A DNA stretch of 64,000 nt from Shimia sp. SK013 (GCF_001292625.1 NZ_LAJH01000014.1:62001-126000); one strand, 5' to 3'. Positions 35,821 through 44,415 are shown, counted from the stretch's first letter. Made by a program: numbers and translations. Notes: a model not told the origin generated them from the sequence alone.

Positions 35821-37161
35821 TTGCCCGCAACAGCCGCCAAATCACTCTCCTTAAACGACATCCCCCACCCGCCCCTGACGCCGGTGGTCGGCCACACGCT
35901 TGACCTTTTGCGCGACCCGATCGGCTTGCACATGGGCGCGGCGGCAACCTACGGCCCCGTCTATAAAGTCAAAGTTCTCGGCCAGTGGCGGGTCTCGCTT
36001 GGCAGTGCAGATGCGCTCGAATTCATCCTTGGGGACACGCAGAAACTCTTCTCCTCCTACGAAGGTTGGGACATGTTGCACAGGCTGTTTCCCGGCGGCC
36101 TGATGTTGCGCGACTTTGACGACCACCGTGCGCATCGCCGCATCATGCAGGCGGCGTTCCGCAAGCCTGTCATGGATGCCTACCGCGCCCGGCTCGAAAC
36201 GGCGACGGCCACGCTCCTGACGGGCTGGAAAACGGACAACCAGTTCAAATTCTTCCCTGCGATCAAGGACATGACGCTGCGCATGGGTGCGGCTGTCTTC
36301 ATGGGACTTGATCTGGATGACCCGCGCGCAGACATGCTGTCCAGTGCCTTCCGTGCCGAAGTCGCCGCCGCGACGTCCGTGATCCGCAAACCGGTGCCAT
36401 TCACCAAAATGGCGCGCGGCATGGCCGCCCGTGCCACGTTGACACAAAATTTCGCCATGATGATACCCGAGCGCCGCGCCGCCCCAGGTGACGACTTTTT
36501 CTCCCAAATGGTGCTGGCTGCAGATGAGGACGGCAACAGCTGGAATGCCGACGACCTCGTCGACCATTTCAACTTTCTGATGATGGCCGCGCATGACACC
36601 ACCGCCTCCGCCCTAACCAAAGTTGCTTGGGCGCTTGCAACCTATCCAGACTGGCAGGACAGAATAATCACCGAGGTCGACGCCCTGCCAGCGGGCCCAA
36701 TTGACGACACGGGCTTGGCATCCATGCAGGCCACCGATCTTGTGTTGAAAGAAGCCCTGCGTCTTTTGCCACCTGTGCCTCTGATCCCCCGCCGTGCCGT
36801 GCGCGATTTTGAATGGCAGGGACACATTATTCCAGCGGGAACGTGGGTTTCCGCCACGCCAGGCACCGTCATGATGTCCCCCGAATACTGGACCGAACCC
36901 GAACAATTTGACCCGGACCGCTTTGGACCGGACCGCCAGGAAGACCGCACTCATAAATACGCTTGGGCTCCGTTTGGCGGTGGCGCGCATAAATGCATCG
37001 GTCTGCATTTCGCCACCATGCAGGTAAAGATCTTCCTGGCCGCGCTCCTTAAAACCCATCGTATCGAGCGGTCTGACCAAACCCCCGTTAACTGGATCCG
37101 CGTGCCCATTCCGCAACCAAAAGGTGGCCTTCCGGTGGTTCTGCGCAAACGCGCACAGTGA
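35821..37161 (+). CDS. Cytochrome P450
   Basis: 446 residues. The heme-ligand loop is FGGGAHKCIGLHFA with Cys392; the I-helix oxygen motif is MMAAHDTTASAL and the K-helix ExxR motif is KEALRLLP. The length and the VPLIPRRAVRDFEWQGHIIP segment match bacterial P450s similar to the CYP51/CYP120 branch. There is no membrane anchor. It needs a ferredoxin partner; the adjacent gene carries a [2Fe-2S] ferredoxin domain, though fused to a cyclase. Substrate unknown. The start is a TTG at 35821 after CCGGAG. Confidence 0.92.
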   Translation: MPATAAKSLSLNDIPHPPLTPVVGHTLDLLRDPIGLHMGAAATYGPVYKVKVLGQWRVSLGSADALEFILGDTQKLFSSYEGWDMLHRLFPGGLMLRDFDDHRAHRRIMQAAFRKPVMDAYRARLETATATLLTGWKTDNQFKFFPAIKDMTLRMGAAVFMGLDLDDPRADMLSSAFRAEVAAATSVIRKPVPFTKMARGMAARATLTQNFAMMIPERRAAPGDDFFSQMVLAADEDGNSWNADDLVDHFNFLMMAAHDTTASALTKVAWALATYPDWQDRIITEVDALPAGPIDDTGLASMQATDLVLKEALRLLPPVPLIPRRAVRDFEWQGHIIPAGTWVSATPGTVMMSPEYWTEPEQFDPDRFGPDRQEDRTHKYAWAPFGGGAHKCIGLHFATMQVKIFLAALLKTHRIERSDQTPVNWIRVPIPQPKGGLPVVLRKRAQ

Positions 37162-37225
37162 TCCGCGCCTTGACCCACCTCCCTCGTGCCGCCACTCTCT
37201 AAGCCAAAGGCAACAGGACAAGACA

Positions 37226-38929
37226 TTGGCAACATCAGGCAGCTCCTCTCTTTGGAAAGGGAACTGGCGCACACGCGCGCGAATTCTCTCCGGATTGATC
37301 CTGTTCACATACGTGTTCTTTCACTTCCTCAATATCGGGCTGGGTATCTTCTCGCTTGAAATCATGGAGTCGTTTCAGGACATTCGCCAAGCTGTGCACC
37401 GCTCTGTGCTTGGCACCGCTCTACTGTATGGCGCGCTCTTCACGCACATGGGGCTGGCGCTTTATCGCCTCGCCCGACGGCGCACTCTGAAAATGCCAAC
37501 TTGGGAGGCGTTTCAGATCATCCTTGGCATCCTGATACCGCTGTTTCTGACCGCCCATATCGTTCACACCCGCATGGCCAACGATTTTTTTGGCCTGAAC
37601 GACCGGATGGGCTATCTCGTCGGATTGATTTGGGACAGCGCCAGCGGGTGGAATCAGGCGCTTCTGCTTCTCATCACTTGGACCCACGGCTGTATGGGGC
37701 TGCATTTCTGGCTGCGCGCGCAAAGTTGGTGGCGCAAATTCCTACCTCTTCTCATCAGCCTTGCCACTCTGATCCCCGCATGGGCCCTCACCGGTTTCAT
37801 GATCCAGGGCCGCGCGCAAAAAGCGCTGCTGAGCGATCCTGAAACATTCCCAGCACTGGCCGAGCGTTACAACTGGTTGTCCCCCGAACAATTCGGCGTC
37901 CTGTTAGAGGCCACCAACCGCAACTTGCTGATTTTTGCGGCGATTGTTGCCCTGACCCTCATCACCCACCTGACACGCCGCTATGTGATCCGCAGAGGCG
38001 CTGTGCCGATCCGCTATGTGTCTGGCCCAGAAATCAAAGGCCAGCGCGGCATGACTCTCCTGGAGATGTCTCGCGCGAACGGCGTGGACCACATGGCCCT
38101 TTGTGGCGGGCGCGGGCGCTGCACCACGTGTCGCGTTATCATCGAAGACGGCGCCGACCTGCTGCACCCGCCTTCCCCCGAAGAAGCCGCAAGCCTTGCG
38201 GCCGTGAACGCGCCCCCCAATGCCCGCCTTGCCTGTCAGTTGCGCCCAACCGAACCGGCCACTGTGTTGCAGGTCTTTCGTTCCGACGGACGTCGCGCCC
38301 GCGCGCACCAAAGCCTTGGCGAAGAGCGCCGCATGGCGATCCTGTTTCTGGACATGCGCAGCTTTACCGCCCGCACCACCGGACAATTGCCGTATGATGT
38401 GGTGTTTTTGCTCAACCGGTTCTTTGATGCCATTGTCCCGTCGATCACTGGTGCAGGCGGCACTGTGGACAAATATCTGGGCGACGGCCTGCTGGCGGTT
38501 TTTGAAAAGGGCAACGAGGGCGAATCCGCTCAAGCGGCGCTGGATGCTGCCGCTGGTATCGGCGCTGCACTTGCCACCTTCAATCAAACACTCAAAGCCG
38601 AGAAAGCCGCGCCTGTCGCTATCGGCATGGGGCTGCACCTTGGCACACTGGTGATGGGCGAAATTGGTGCCGCCGACAACGCCCCACGCACAATCATCGG
38701 TGACACGGTGAATGCCACATCGCGCCTTGAGGGGAAAACCAAGGAGTTGGCGGTCGAGGCCCTGATTTCGAAGGACCTCCTCAGGACCGCAGGATACGAC
38801 ACCGACCATCTAGCTTTTGTACAGCTTGACCTGCGCGGCGTGGCAGAGCCGATGGACGCCTTGCCCGTCACCAAAGCAGCCAGACTGCCTCAGATTCTGC
38901 AGCCAGAACCAGCGGCCCCAGAAATTTAA
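37226..38929 (+). CDS. Membrane class III nucleotidyl cyclase with six-TM anchor and [2Fe-2S] domain
   Basis: 567 residues from a TTG start after AGGACA. Residues 1-250 form about six membrane spans (ILSGLILFTYVFFHFLNIGLG, LLYGALFTHMGLALY, LTAHIVHTR, LITWTHGCMGLHFW) with His residues placed like the heme ligands of succinate dehydrogenase-type anchors. A plant-type ferredoxin domain follows, with Cys293, Cys299, Cys302 (CGGRGRCTTC) and Cys337 (LACQL). Residues 370-540 are the cyclase: metal Asp376 and Asp420, Lys416 in VDKYLGDG, Asp493, Asn496 and Arg500 in GDTVNATSRLEG. Lys and Asp at the purine sites favour ATP, so cAMP. Redox-controlled cAMP production is inferred. Confidence 0.85.
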   Translation: MATSGSSSLWKGNWRTRARILSGLILFTYVFFHFLNIGLGIFSLEIMESFQDIRQAVHRSVLGTALLYGALFTHMGLALYRLARRRTLKMPTWEAFQIILGILIPLFLTAHIVHTRMANDFFGLNDRMGYLVGLIWDSASGWNQALLLLITWTHGCMGLHFWLRAQSWWRKFLPLLISLATLIPAWALTGFMIQGRAQKALLSDPETFPALAERYNWLSPEQFGVLLEATNRNLLIFAAIVALTLITHLTRRYVIRRGAVPIRYVSGPEIKGQRGMTLLEMSRANGVDHMALCGGRGRCTTCRVIIEDGADLLHPPSPEEAASLAAVNAPPNARLACQLRPTEPATVLQVFRSDGRRARAHQSLGEERRMAILFLDMRSFTARTTGQLPYDVVFLLNRFFDAIVPSITGAGGTVDKYLGDGLLAVFEKGNEGESAQAALDAAAGIGAALATFNQTLKAEKAAPVAIGMGLHLGTLVMGEIGAADNAPRTIIGDTVNATSRLEGKTKELAVEALISKDLLRTAGYDTDHLAFVQLDLRGVAEPMDALPVTKAARLPQILQPEPAAPEI

Positions 38930-39015
38930 CCCCGTATTAGAAGCGTTGCACTGGACGCAAAATCGCTATGCACCTGCAGAAAAAAGCTTCCCAAACCGGA
39001 TTTTTCGTGTATTGC

Positions 39016-39029
39016 GTTCACGTGTGAAC
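39016..39029. promoter_or_regulatory. Inverted repeat GTTCAC-GT-GTGAAC upstream of the MarR-Sat-CysC fusion
   Basis: A perfect 6-bp palindrome with a 2-base spacer, 19 bases before the start codon. It is a plausible operator for the winged-helix domain encoded just downstream; ATTGC and TTTTTCG lie on its 5' side. Confidence 0.4.
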
Positions 39030-39047
39030 ACACTTTGAGTTTCGTTG

Positions 39048-41123
39048 ATGACCGACATTGTTACCAAACCCACCCCGGACGAAGAAGATCTGCTCTTCCG
39101 ACTTCTGCGCCAACTGGACACCGCCCCCGGTGCCAGCCAGCGCGCGACCGCGGCGGCACTTGGCATCTCTCTCGGCCTTCTGAACGGACAACTCCGCGCC
39201 GCCGCTGACGCTGGTCATATTTCGATCAGCGACCGTGCCGGCCCAGACAAACGTCAGCGATTTGCCTACACGCTGACCTCTCGTGGAGCCGCAGAAAAAA
39301 TGCGGCTCACCGACCAATTTCTTGACCGCAAACTGGCCGAATATAACGCCCTTCACGCAGAACTAACCGGCACCGCAAGCGGTCTCTCCCCCATCAAACA
39401 CAGGACTCATCCTATGCAAAACAACCTTGCACCAATCCCCGAGCTGTATGTGTCGTATGAAAGCGCGCAAAAACTCAAAGTCGAAGCTGGCGAATTGGTC
39501 AGCTTGGATTTGACCCCGCGCCAGATCTGTGACCTCGAACTGCTGATGAATGGCGGCTTCAATCCGCTCAAAGGCTTTTTGACCGAGGCGGACTACGACG
39601 GCGTTATCGAGAACATGCGTTTGGAAAGCGGCGCTCTCTGGCCAATGCCGATCAACCTGGATGTGTCCGAAGACTTCGCTGCAAACCTTGAGGCCGGTCA
39701 GGACATTGCCCTGCGCGATCAGGAAGGCGTGATTCTCGCCACCATGACTGTGACCGACAATTGGGTGCCGAACAAAGCCCGCGAAGCCGAAAAGGTCTTC
39801 GGTGCTGACGACGACGCCCACCCAGCGGTTAACTACCTGCACAACCAAGCGGGCAAAGTGTACCTCGGCGGCCCTGTCACCGGCATTCAGCAACCTGTGC
39901 ACTATGATTTCCGCGCCCGTCGCGACACACCAAACGAACTGCGCGCCTACTTCCGCAAGATGGGCTGGCGCAAAGTGGTTGCATTCCAAACCCGCAACCC
40001 GCTGCACCGCGCGCACCAGGAGCTGACGTTCCGCGCCGCCAAAGAAGCGCAGGCCAACCTGCTGATCCACCCTGTTGTCGGCTTGACCAAACCGGGCGAC
40101 GTCGACCACTTCACCCGCGTGCGCTGCTACGAGGCCGTGTTGGACAAATACCCACAGTCGACCACGTCGATGTCCCTTCTGAACCTTGCCATGCGTATGG
40201 CTGGCCCACGCGAAGCTGTTTGGCATGGTTTGATCCGCGCCAACCACGGTTGCACCCACTTCATCGTTGGCCGCGACCACGCCGGACCCGGCAAAAACTC
40301 TGCTGGCGAAGACTTCTACGGCCCATATGACGCGCAGGACCTGTTCCGCGCCCATGAGGAAGAAATCGGCATCACAATGGTCGACTTCAAACACATGGTT
40401 TGGGTGCAAGAACGCGCACAATACGAGCCAGTGGACGAAATTCAGGACAAAGACGACGTCACCATCCTGAACATCTCCGGCACTGAACTACGTCGCCGTC
40501 TGGCCGAAGGTCTGGAAATCCCCGAGTGGTTCTCTTTCCCCGAAGTTGTGACAGAGCTGCGCAAAACCAAGCCGCCACGCGCCCAGCAGGGTTTCACCGT
40601 GTTCTTCACCGGCTTCTCCGGCTCCGGCAAATCCACCATCGCCAACGCTCTGATGGTCAAGCTGATGGAAATGGGCGGCCGTCCGGTCACGCTTCTGGAT
40701 GGTGACATCGTGCGCAAAAACCTGTCGAGCGAACTGGGCTTCTCTAAAGAGCACCGTGACCTCAACATCCGTCGTATCGGCTATGTTGCGTCCGAGATCA
40801 CCAAAAACGGCGGCATCGCCATCTGTGCGCCCATCGCGCCTTATGCCACCACCCGCCGCGCCGTGCGTGAAGACGTCGAAGCCTTTGGTGCTTTTGTCGA
40901 AGTGCACGTTGCGACCTCGATCGACGAGTGCGAGCGCCGTGACCGCAAAGGCCTCTACAAACTGGCGCGCGAAGGCAAAATCAAAGAGTTCACGGGCATC
41001 TCCGACCCCTACGATGTGCCCGCGAACCCTGAGCTGTCGGTTGAGACCGAAAACGTCGACGTCGACAACTGCGCGCATCAGGTGATCCTGAAGCTCGAAA
41101 GCATGGGTCTGATCTCGGGCTAA
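39048..41123 (+). CDS. MarR-like winged helix fused to sulfate adenylyltransferase/APS kinase
   Basis: 691 residues in one uninterrupted frame. Residues 1-107 look like a MarR-type (EPS-associated) regulator: LLFRLLRQLDTAPGASQRAT, ALGISLGLLNGQLRAAADAG, then RFAYTLTSRGAAEKMRLTDQ. After a linker of about 15 residues, Met123 begins a complete bifunctional Sat-CysC: FNPLKGFLTEADYDG, QTRNPLHRAHQELTFR and GRDHAGPGKNSAG are ATP sulfurylase motifs; GFTVFFTGFSGSGKSTIA (Walker A) and LLDGDIVRKNLSSELGFS are APS kinase. It makes PAPS from sulfate. AGGA lies 8 bases before the Met123 codon (39414), so an unfused 569-residue enzyme could also be translated. Confidence 0.88.
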   Translation: MTDIVTKPTPDEEDLLFRLLRQLDTAPGASQRATAAALGISLGLLNGQLRAAADAGHISISDRAGPDKRQRFAYTLTSRGAAEKMRLTDQFLDRKLAEYNALHAELTGTASGLSPIKHRTHPMQNNLAPIPELYVSYESAQKLKVEAGELVSLDLTPRQICDLELLMNGGFNPLKGFLTEADYDGVIENMRLESGALWPMPINLDVSEDFAANLEAGQDIALRDQEGVILATMTVTDNWVPNKAREAEKVFGADDDAHPAVNYLHNQAGKVYLGGPVTGIQQPVHYDFRARRDTPNELRAYFRKMGWRKVVAFQTRNPLHRAHQELTFRAAKEAQANLLIHPVVGLTKPGDVDHFTRVRCYEAVLDKYPQSTTSMSLLNLAMRMAGPREAVWHGLIRANHGCTHFIVGRDHAGPGKNSAGEDFYGPYDAQDLFRAHEEEIGITMVDFKHMVWVQERAQYEPVDEIQDKDDVTILNISGTELRRRLAEGLEIPEWFSFPEVVTELRKTKPPRAQQGFTVFFTGFSGSGKSTIANALMVKLMEMGGRPVTLLDGDIVRKNLSSELGFSKEHRDLNIRRIGYVASEITKNGGIAICAPIAPYATTRRAVREDVEAFGAFVEVHVATSIDECERRDRKGLYKLAREGKIKEFTGISDPYDVPANPELSVETENVDVDNCAHQVILKLESMGLISG

Positions 41124-41143
41124 AACCTGACTGTTAGAATTAG

Positions 41144-41171
41144 AAAAGGCGCGGGTTACACCGCGCCTTTT
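41144..41171 (+). terminator. Intrinsic terminator after the Sat-CysC fusion
   Basis: AAAAGGCGCGG and CCGCGCCTTTT form an 11-bp stem with a 6-base loop, followed by TTG. The flanking A-run gives it a weaker second direction for the convergent fasciclin gene. Confidence 0.85.
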
Positions 41172-41188
41172 TTGTTGTCTCAAAATGA

Positions 41189-41689
41189 TCAACCTTCGGG
41201 GATCAACACTTTATCGATCACATGGATGACGCCGTTGGACGCGACAACATCCGCGGCCACCACAGTGGCGTCGTTGATCATCACCCCTTGCATGGCATCA
41301 ACTGCGATCTCGCTGCCCTGAACCGTCGGCACCATTGCTTTTTTGCCCGCGATATCTGCAGCCATGACTTCGCCGGACACCACGTGATAGGTCAAAATCG
41401 CCACCAGCTTATCTTTGTTTTCGGGCATCAAGAGCATCTCTACGGTGCCGTCCGGCAGGGCCGCGAAGGCCTCATCTGTCGGAGCAAACACGGTAAAGGG
41501 ACCTTCTCCCTTCAGGGTGTCCACCAGACCTGCAGCCTGCACAGCCGCAACCAAAGTGCCAAAACTTCCGGCGCCGACCGCGGTGTCCACGATGTCCATT
41601 TTGGACTGATTTCCGGCCATCGCGGCTCCGAAGCTCGTCGCTGCCAGAGCAAGTCCTGTTACCATTCCAATAAAGCTACGTCTCTGCAT
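41189..41689 (-). CDS. Secreted fasciclin-domain protein
   Basis: 166 residues. [20 protein letters not shown] is a signal peptide with a probable cleavage after AMA. The rest is a single FAS1 domain with both conserved boxes: [17 protein letters not shown] (H1) and [13 protein letters not shown] (H2), with [13 protein letters not shown] between. FAS1 proteins mediate adhesion or bind surfaces in the periplasm or outside; no partner is visible. Its gene converges with the Sat-CysC fusion. Confidence 0.92.
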   Translation of the reverse strand: MQRRSFIGMVTGLALAATSFGAAMAGNQSKMDIVDTAVGAGSFGTLVAAVQAAGLVDTLKGEGPFTVFAPTDEAFAALPDGTVEMLLMPENKDKLVAILTYHVVSGEVMAADIAGKKAMVPTVQGSEIAVDAMQGVMINDATVVAADVVASNGVIHVIDKVLIPEG

Positions 41690-41859
41690 GTCTATCTCCT
41701 CATGTGAACATGCAAAAGCTACGCGCCCCCTCCAGTTTCAGATCAATCGCTCAATGCGGGCCACCGTCAAATTTCGCTTAAGTGTTTGATAATAAAGGCA
41801 TGACAAAACCGTTATCACAATGTGTTCGCAATATTCCCCCGCTGTGGCACACTCAAAAC

Positions 41860-42216
41860 ATGAAACATTTCATTGCCCTAAGCCTGTACTTACTGGCAAC
41901 CGTTTCGGTCCACGCCGATGCCCCGCAGATCACCGACGCCCGCGCCAGTCAGCAGGGCGGCACATGGCGCTTTGACGTGACGCTTGTGCACCCCGATACC
42001 GGCTGGGACCACTACGCCGACGGCTGGCGCGTTGAATTGGCGGACGGCACAGTGCTGACCACCCGCGTGCTGGCGCATCCACACGTCAACGAGCAACCGT
42101 TCACGCGGTCTCAGTCGGGCGTCGCGGTGCCGGAGGGCGTCACCACGGTTTATGTGCGGTCGCGGTGCAATTTGGATGGCTGGTCCGAAGGCGTGGTTGC
42201 ACTGGAGTTGGAGTGA
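41860..42216 (+). CDS. Small secreted protein of unknown function
   Basis: 118 residues. MKHFIALSLYLLATVSVHA is a signal peptide with cleavage after HADA-like residues. The mature part (ITDARASQQGGTWRFDVTLVHP, GWDHYADGWRVELADG, VYVRSRCNLDGWSEGVVALE) looks like a single beta-sandwich with a lone Cys, and includes a repeated D-G-W pattern. I recognise no named family; relatives in roseobacters are simply hypothetical. The upstream frame adds 26 residues without a ribosome site; I start at the ATG at 41860. Confidence 0.75.
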   Translation: MKHFIALSLYLLATVSVHADAPQITDARASQQGGTWRFDVTLVHPDTGWDHYADGWRVELADGTVLTTRVLAHPHVNEQPFTRSQSGVAVPEGVTTVYVRSRCNLDGWSEGVVALELE

Positions 42217-42376
42217 CGACGTAAAGCTTCCGCCAAAGGATTGCCCCCAAACCGCTCGAAAACAAAGGACAAGCGACGACTTAGATACAGCATCGAAGGC
42301 CCGTTTTGAGCCCAAATTGACATTCGCTATTGGACATCGCGTTGCCATTTGGTGACGCGTTCGGCAAAGTCTCACC

Positions 42377-42652
42377 ATGACAAACTCACCTAAAAAACCA
42401 TTGGCAGGGTCTTGGGTCAAACAAGGTTCATCAATCGTCGCAGACCAAACTGAACTCGAGATCGAGAGACGTATGCGCGAAGATTTACAACAGGTTTCAG
42501 CATCTGATGATGGCTGGGACCGATTGCTTGTTGACCCCCTTGATGGCACCTACTGGGAATTAACGTTCCCGCAATCACAAATGCATGGCGGTGGGCCAAA
42601 ACTGCTTTCGCCAGTGCCATTAATATTGGCACAGACCAAATACGGTCTATGA
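42377..42652 (+). CDS. Imm27-family immunity protein (orphan)
   Basis: 91 residues. GSWVKQGSSIVADQTELEIE followed by SDDGWDRLLVDPLDGTYWELT and FPQSQMHGGGPKLLSPV match the Imm27 signature (DGW..L..DP.DG.YWE..P.S..HGGGP). Imm27 proteins neutralise polymorphic toxins in contact-dependent or type VI systems. No toxin, secretion or Rhs gene lies within the window, so this is an orphan. The base composition is richer in A+T than the neighbours, consistent with gain by transfer. Confidence 0.8.
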   Translation: MTNSPKKPLAGSWVKQGSSIVADQTELEIERRMREDLQQVSASDDGWDRLLVDPLDGTYWELTFPQSQMHGGGPKLLSPVPLILAQTKYGL

Positions 42653-42755
42653 ACCGAACGGGAGCTTCGTCCGCATACCAGCCATCCCCCCCAAAACAAC
42701 AAAACCCACCGCGATCCCTCGCGATGGGTTCCCATTTTAGCCGCTTTAACAGCGC

Positions 42756-42998
42756 TTAATGCACCGCCACCGGCGAGTAATCGTGATCGCGCGCCAGCAT
42801 AAACGCCAGCTTTCGGTCTTTCACCAACGCCAGTCGTTCGCCATCGGCGTCATGCACCGCATAAAGCGTTTCGCCATCCTCAACCTGATCCTGAACTTCC
42901 ACAGGCAGATCCGCGATCTCTACTGGGCGGACGTACACGATCCGGTCTGCCACGTGGCCGGTAAACTCGTCTGTTTCAAATTCATATGCGTCATACAT
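42756..42998 (-). CDS. DUF1150 family protein
   Basis: 80 residues: ADRIVYVRPVEIADLPVEVQ, then LYAVHDADGERLALVKDRKLAFMLARDHDYSPVAVH, the DUF1150 pattern. The family is found in alphaproteobacteria directly after hsp20, as here (4 bases after its stop), and is taken to be part of the heat-shock unit, though no activity is known. It would be a small cytoplasmic protein. Confidence 0.9.
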   Translation of the reverse strand: MYDAYEFETDEFTGHVADRIVYVRPVEIADLPVEVQDQVEDGETLYAVHDADGERLALVKDRKLAFMLARDHDYSPVAVH

Positions 42999-43002
42999 CG
43001 CT

Positions 43003-43416
43003 CTACCCCTTCTTTATCTGGATTGTTTGCACCACTGTCTCGGGCTTGGCCCGCGTCAGATCGACATGCAACAGGCCGTTTTCAATTGCCGCTTCACCCA
43101 CATCGACACCGTCCGCCAACACAAAACTGCGTTGAAACTGACGTGCCGCGATACCGCGGTGCAGGAAAACACGCCCCTCGCTGTCATCGCTTTGCCGACC
43201 TCGGATCACCAACTGTCGATCTTCAACCGTGATGCTCAGATCGTCTTCGGCAAAACCGGCCACCGCCAGCGTGATGCGATACGAAAAATCCGATGTCTGT
43301 TCGATATTGAACGGAGGATAGCCTTCGTTGCCCGTCTTGGCGGTGCGTTCCAAAAGCCGCTCGAGTTGTTCAAACCCCAGCATGTGGGGGTAAGCCCCCA
43401 AAGTATGTTTGCTCAT
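43003..43416 (-). CDS. Hsp20 family small heat-shock protein
   Basis: 137 residues: NTERMINAL MSKHTLGAYPHMLGFEQLER, then the alpha-crystallin domain (PPFNIEQTSDFSYRITLAVAGF, LSITVEDRQLVIRGRQ, RVFLHRGIAARQFQRSFVLADG) and the C-terminal IQIKKG. It is an IbpA-like holdase that binds unfolded proteins. The longer frame runs past a promoter; the ATG at 43416 follows AAGGACG. It is the first gene of the operon with DUF1150. Confidence 0.95.
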   Translation of the reverse strand: MSKHTLGAYPHMLGFEQLERLLERTAKTGNEGYPPFNIEQTSDFSYRITLAVAGFAEDDLSITVEDRQLVIRGRQSDDSEGRVFLHRGIAARQFQRSFVLADGVDVGEAAIENGLLHVDLTRAKPETVVQTIQIKKG

Positions 43417-43482
43417 CGACACGTCCTTGTGCAAAGCGACAGTCACGCGCCCATCCCTTTCTGGCAACCGGCGCAGTGAATA

Positions 43483-43511
43483 ATATGGGGCTGCGCACCA
43501 TGCAAAGCAAG
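43483..43511 (-). promoter_or_regulatory. Sigma-32 (RpoH)-type heat-shock promoter of hsp20
   Basis: On the minus strand CTTGCTT (43505-43511), 14 bases, then CCCCATAT (43483-43490) match the sigma-32 consensus CTTGAAA-N11-16-CCCCATnT closely. It leaves a 5' leader of about 60 bases before the hsp20 ATG. I see no ROSE-type thermometer there. Confidence 0.7.
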
Positions 43512-43617
43512 ACCCAGCGGCACTCGGCATACAAATGCCACCCGCGCGCTTCTGGCGCTTTGCACATGGCGCGCGAGCGACTATGTTTGTACCAAATCAA
43601 GAACAAGGATGCCCAGG

Positions 43618-43842
43618 ATGAGCGACTCCGGCGATCTGTCGATGAAAACCGATGACGTGCTGCGGGTTGAGCTTGAAGTCTTCAAGCAAGAACACCGCGA
43701 TCTGGATAACGCCATCCACGCGCTGGTTGATCGCGGCACAGGCGACCAGCTGACAATCCAGCGTTTTAAAAAGCAAAAACTGCGTCTGAAAGACATCATT
43801 TCACGCATCGAAGACCGCCTGACGCCAGACATTATCGCCTGA
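43618..43842 (+). CDS. YdcH family (DUF465) small protein
   Basis: 74 residues, mostly one long helix: VLRVELEVFKQEHRDLDNAI, ALVDRGTGDQLTIQRFKKQK and LRLKDIISRIEDRLTPDIIA fit the YdcH pattern. The role is unknown; a coiled coil is likely. I prefer the ATG at 43618 because AAGG lies 9 bases before it; the first ATG at 43609 is too close to its ribosome site. It lies 80 bases before purE. Confidence 0.85.
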   Translation: MSDSGDLSMKTDDVLRVELEVFKQEHRDLDNAIHALVDRGTGDQLTIQRFKKQKLRLKDIISRIEDRLTPDIIA

Positions 43843-43923
43843 CGCGGCCGCCGCATTGCAGAACCCGCCAAACCCGATATAAACCGCCCATAATTCTTGG
43901 GATTTCACACGCGGGAACCGGAC

Positions 43924-44415
43924 ATGACGGACACACCACAGGTCGGCATCATCATGGGCAGCCAATCGGACTGGCCCACTATGAAAGAGGCCGCCATCCT
44001 CCTCGATGAGCTTGGCATCACCTACGAGAAGAAAATCGTCTCCGCACACCGCACGCCTGACCGCCTTTGGACCTACGGCAAAGAGGCCGCCGGTCGCGGC
44101 CTGCAAGTCATCATCGCGGGCGCCGGTGGCGCGGCCCACCTGCCCGGCATGATGGCCTCCAAAACCCGTGTGCCGGTGATCGGCGTGCCCGTGCAGACCC
44201 GCGCTCTTTCAGGTGTCGACAGCCTCTATTCCATCGTGCAGATGCCCAAAGGCTTCCCGGTTGCCACCATGGCCATCGGTGCCGCCGGAGCCGCCAACGC
44301 AGGCCTCATGGCTGCGGGCATCCTTGCGTTGCAAGATACCGATCTTGCTGCCCGCTTGGATGCGTGGCGCGATGCACTGTCCGCCTCTATTCCTGATGAG
44401 CCCCAAGATGACTAA
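43924..44415 (+). CDS. purE: N5-carboxyaminoimidazole ribonucleotide mutase
   Basis: 163 residues of class I Pur[21 protein letters not shown] holds the Ser-Asp active-site loop, [16 protein letters not shown] the catalytic His, and [19 protein letters not shown] the substrate loop. It converts N5-CAIR to CAIR in purine synthesis. The ATG at 43924 is used because the preceding nine residues of the longer frame (GFHTREPDM) lack a ribosome site. The stop overlaps the purK start by 8 bases. Confidence 0.96.
   Translation: MTDTPQVGIIMGSQSDWPTMKEAAILLDELGITYEKKIVSAHRTPDRLWTYGKEAAGRGLQVIIAGAGGAAHLPGMMASKTRVPVIGVPVQTRALSGVDSLYSIVQMPKGFPVATMAIGAAGAANAGLMAAGILALQDTDLAARLDAWRDALSASIPDEPQDD

Noticed and set aside
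37124-37225. 34-residue N-terminal extension of the cyclase
   Set aside because: It overlaps the end of the P450 gene, is Pro/Arg-rich and lacks a ribosome site; the TTG at 37226 follows AGGACA.
39048-39413. Separate MarR gene upstream of Sat-CysC
   Set aside because: No stop codon separates the two parts; a second start at 39414 is possible, so both readings are noted in the single entry.
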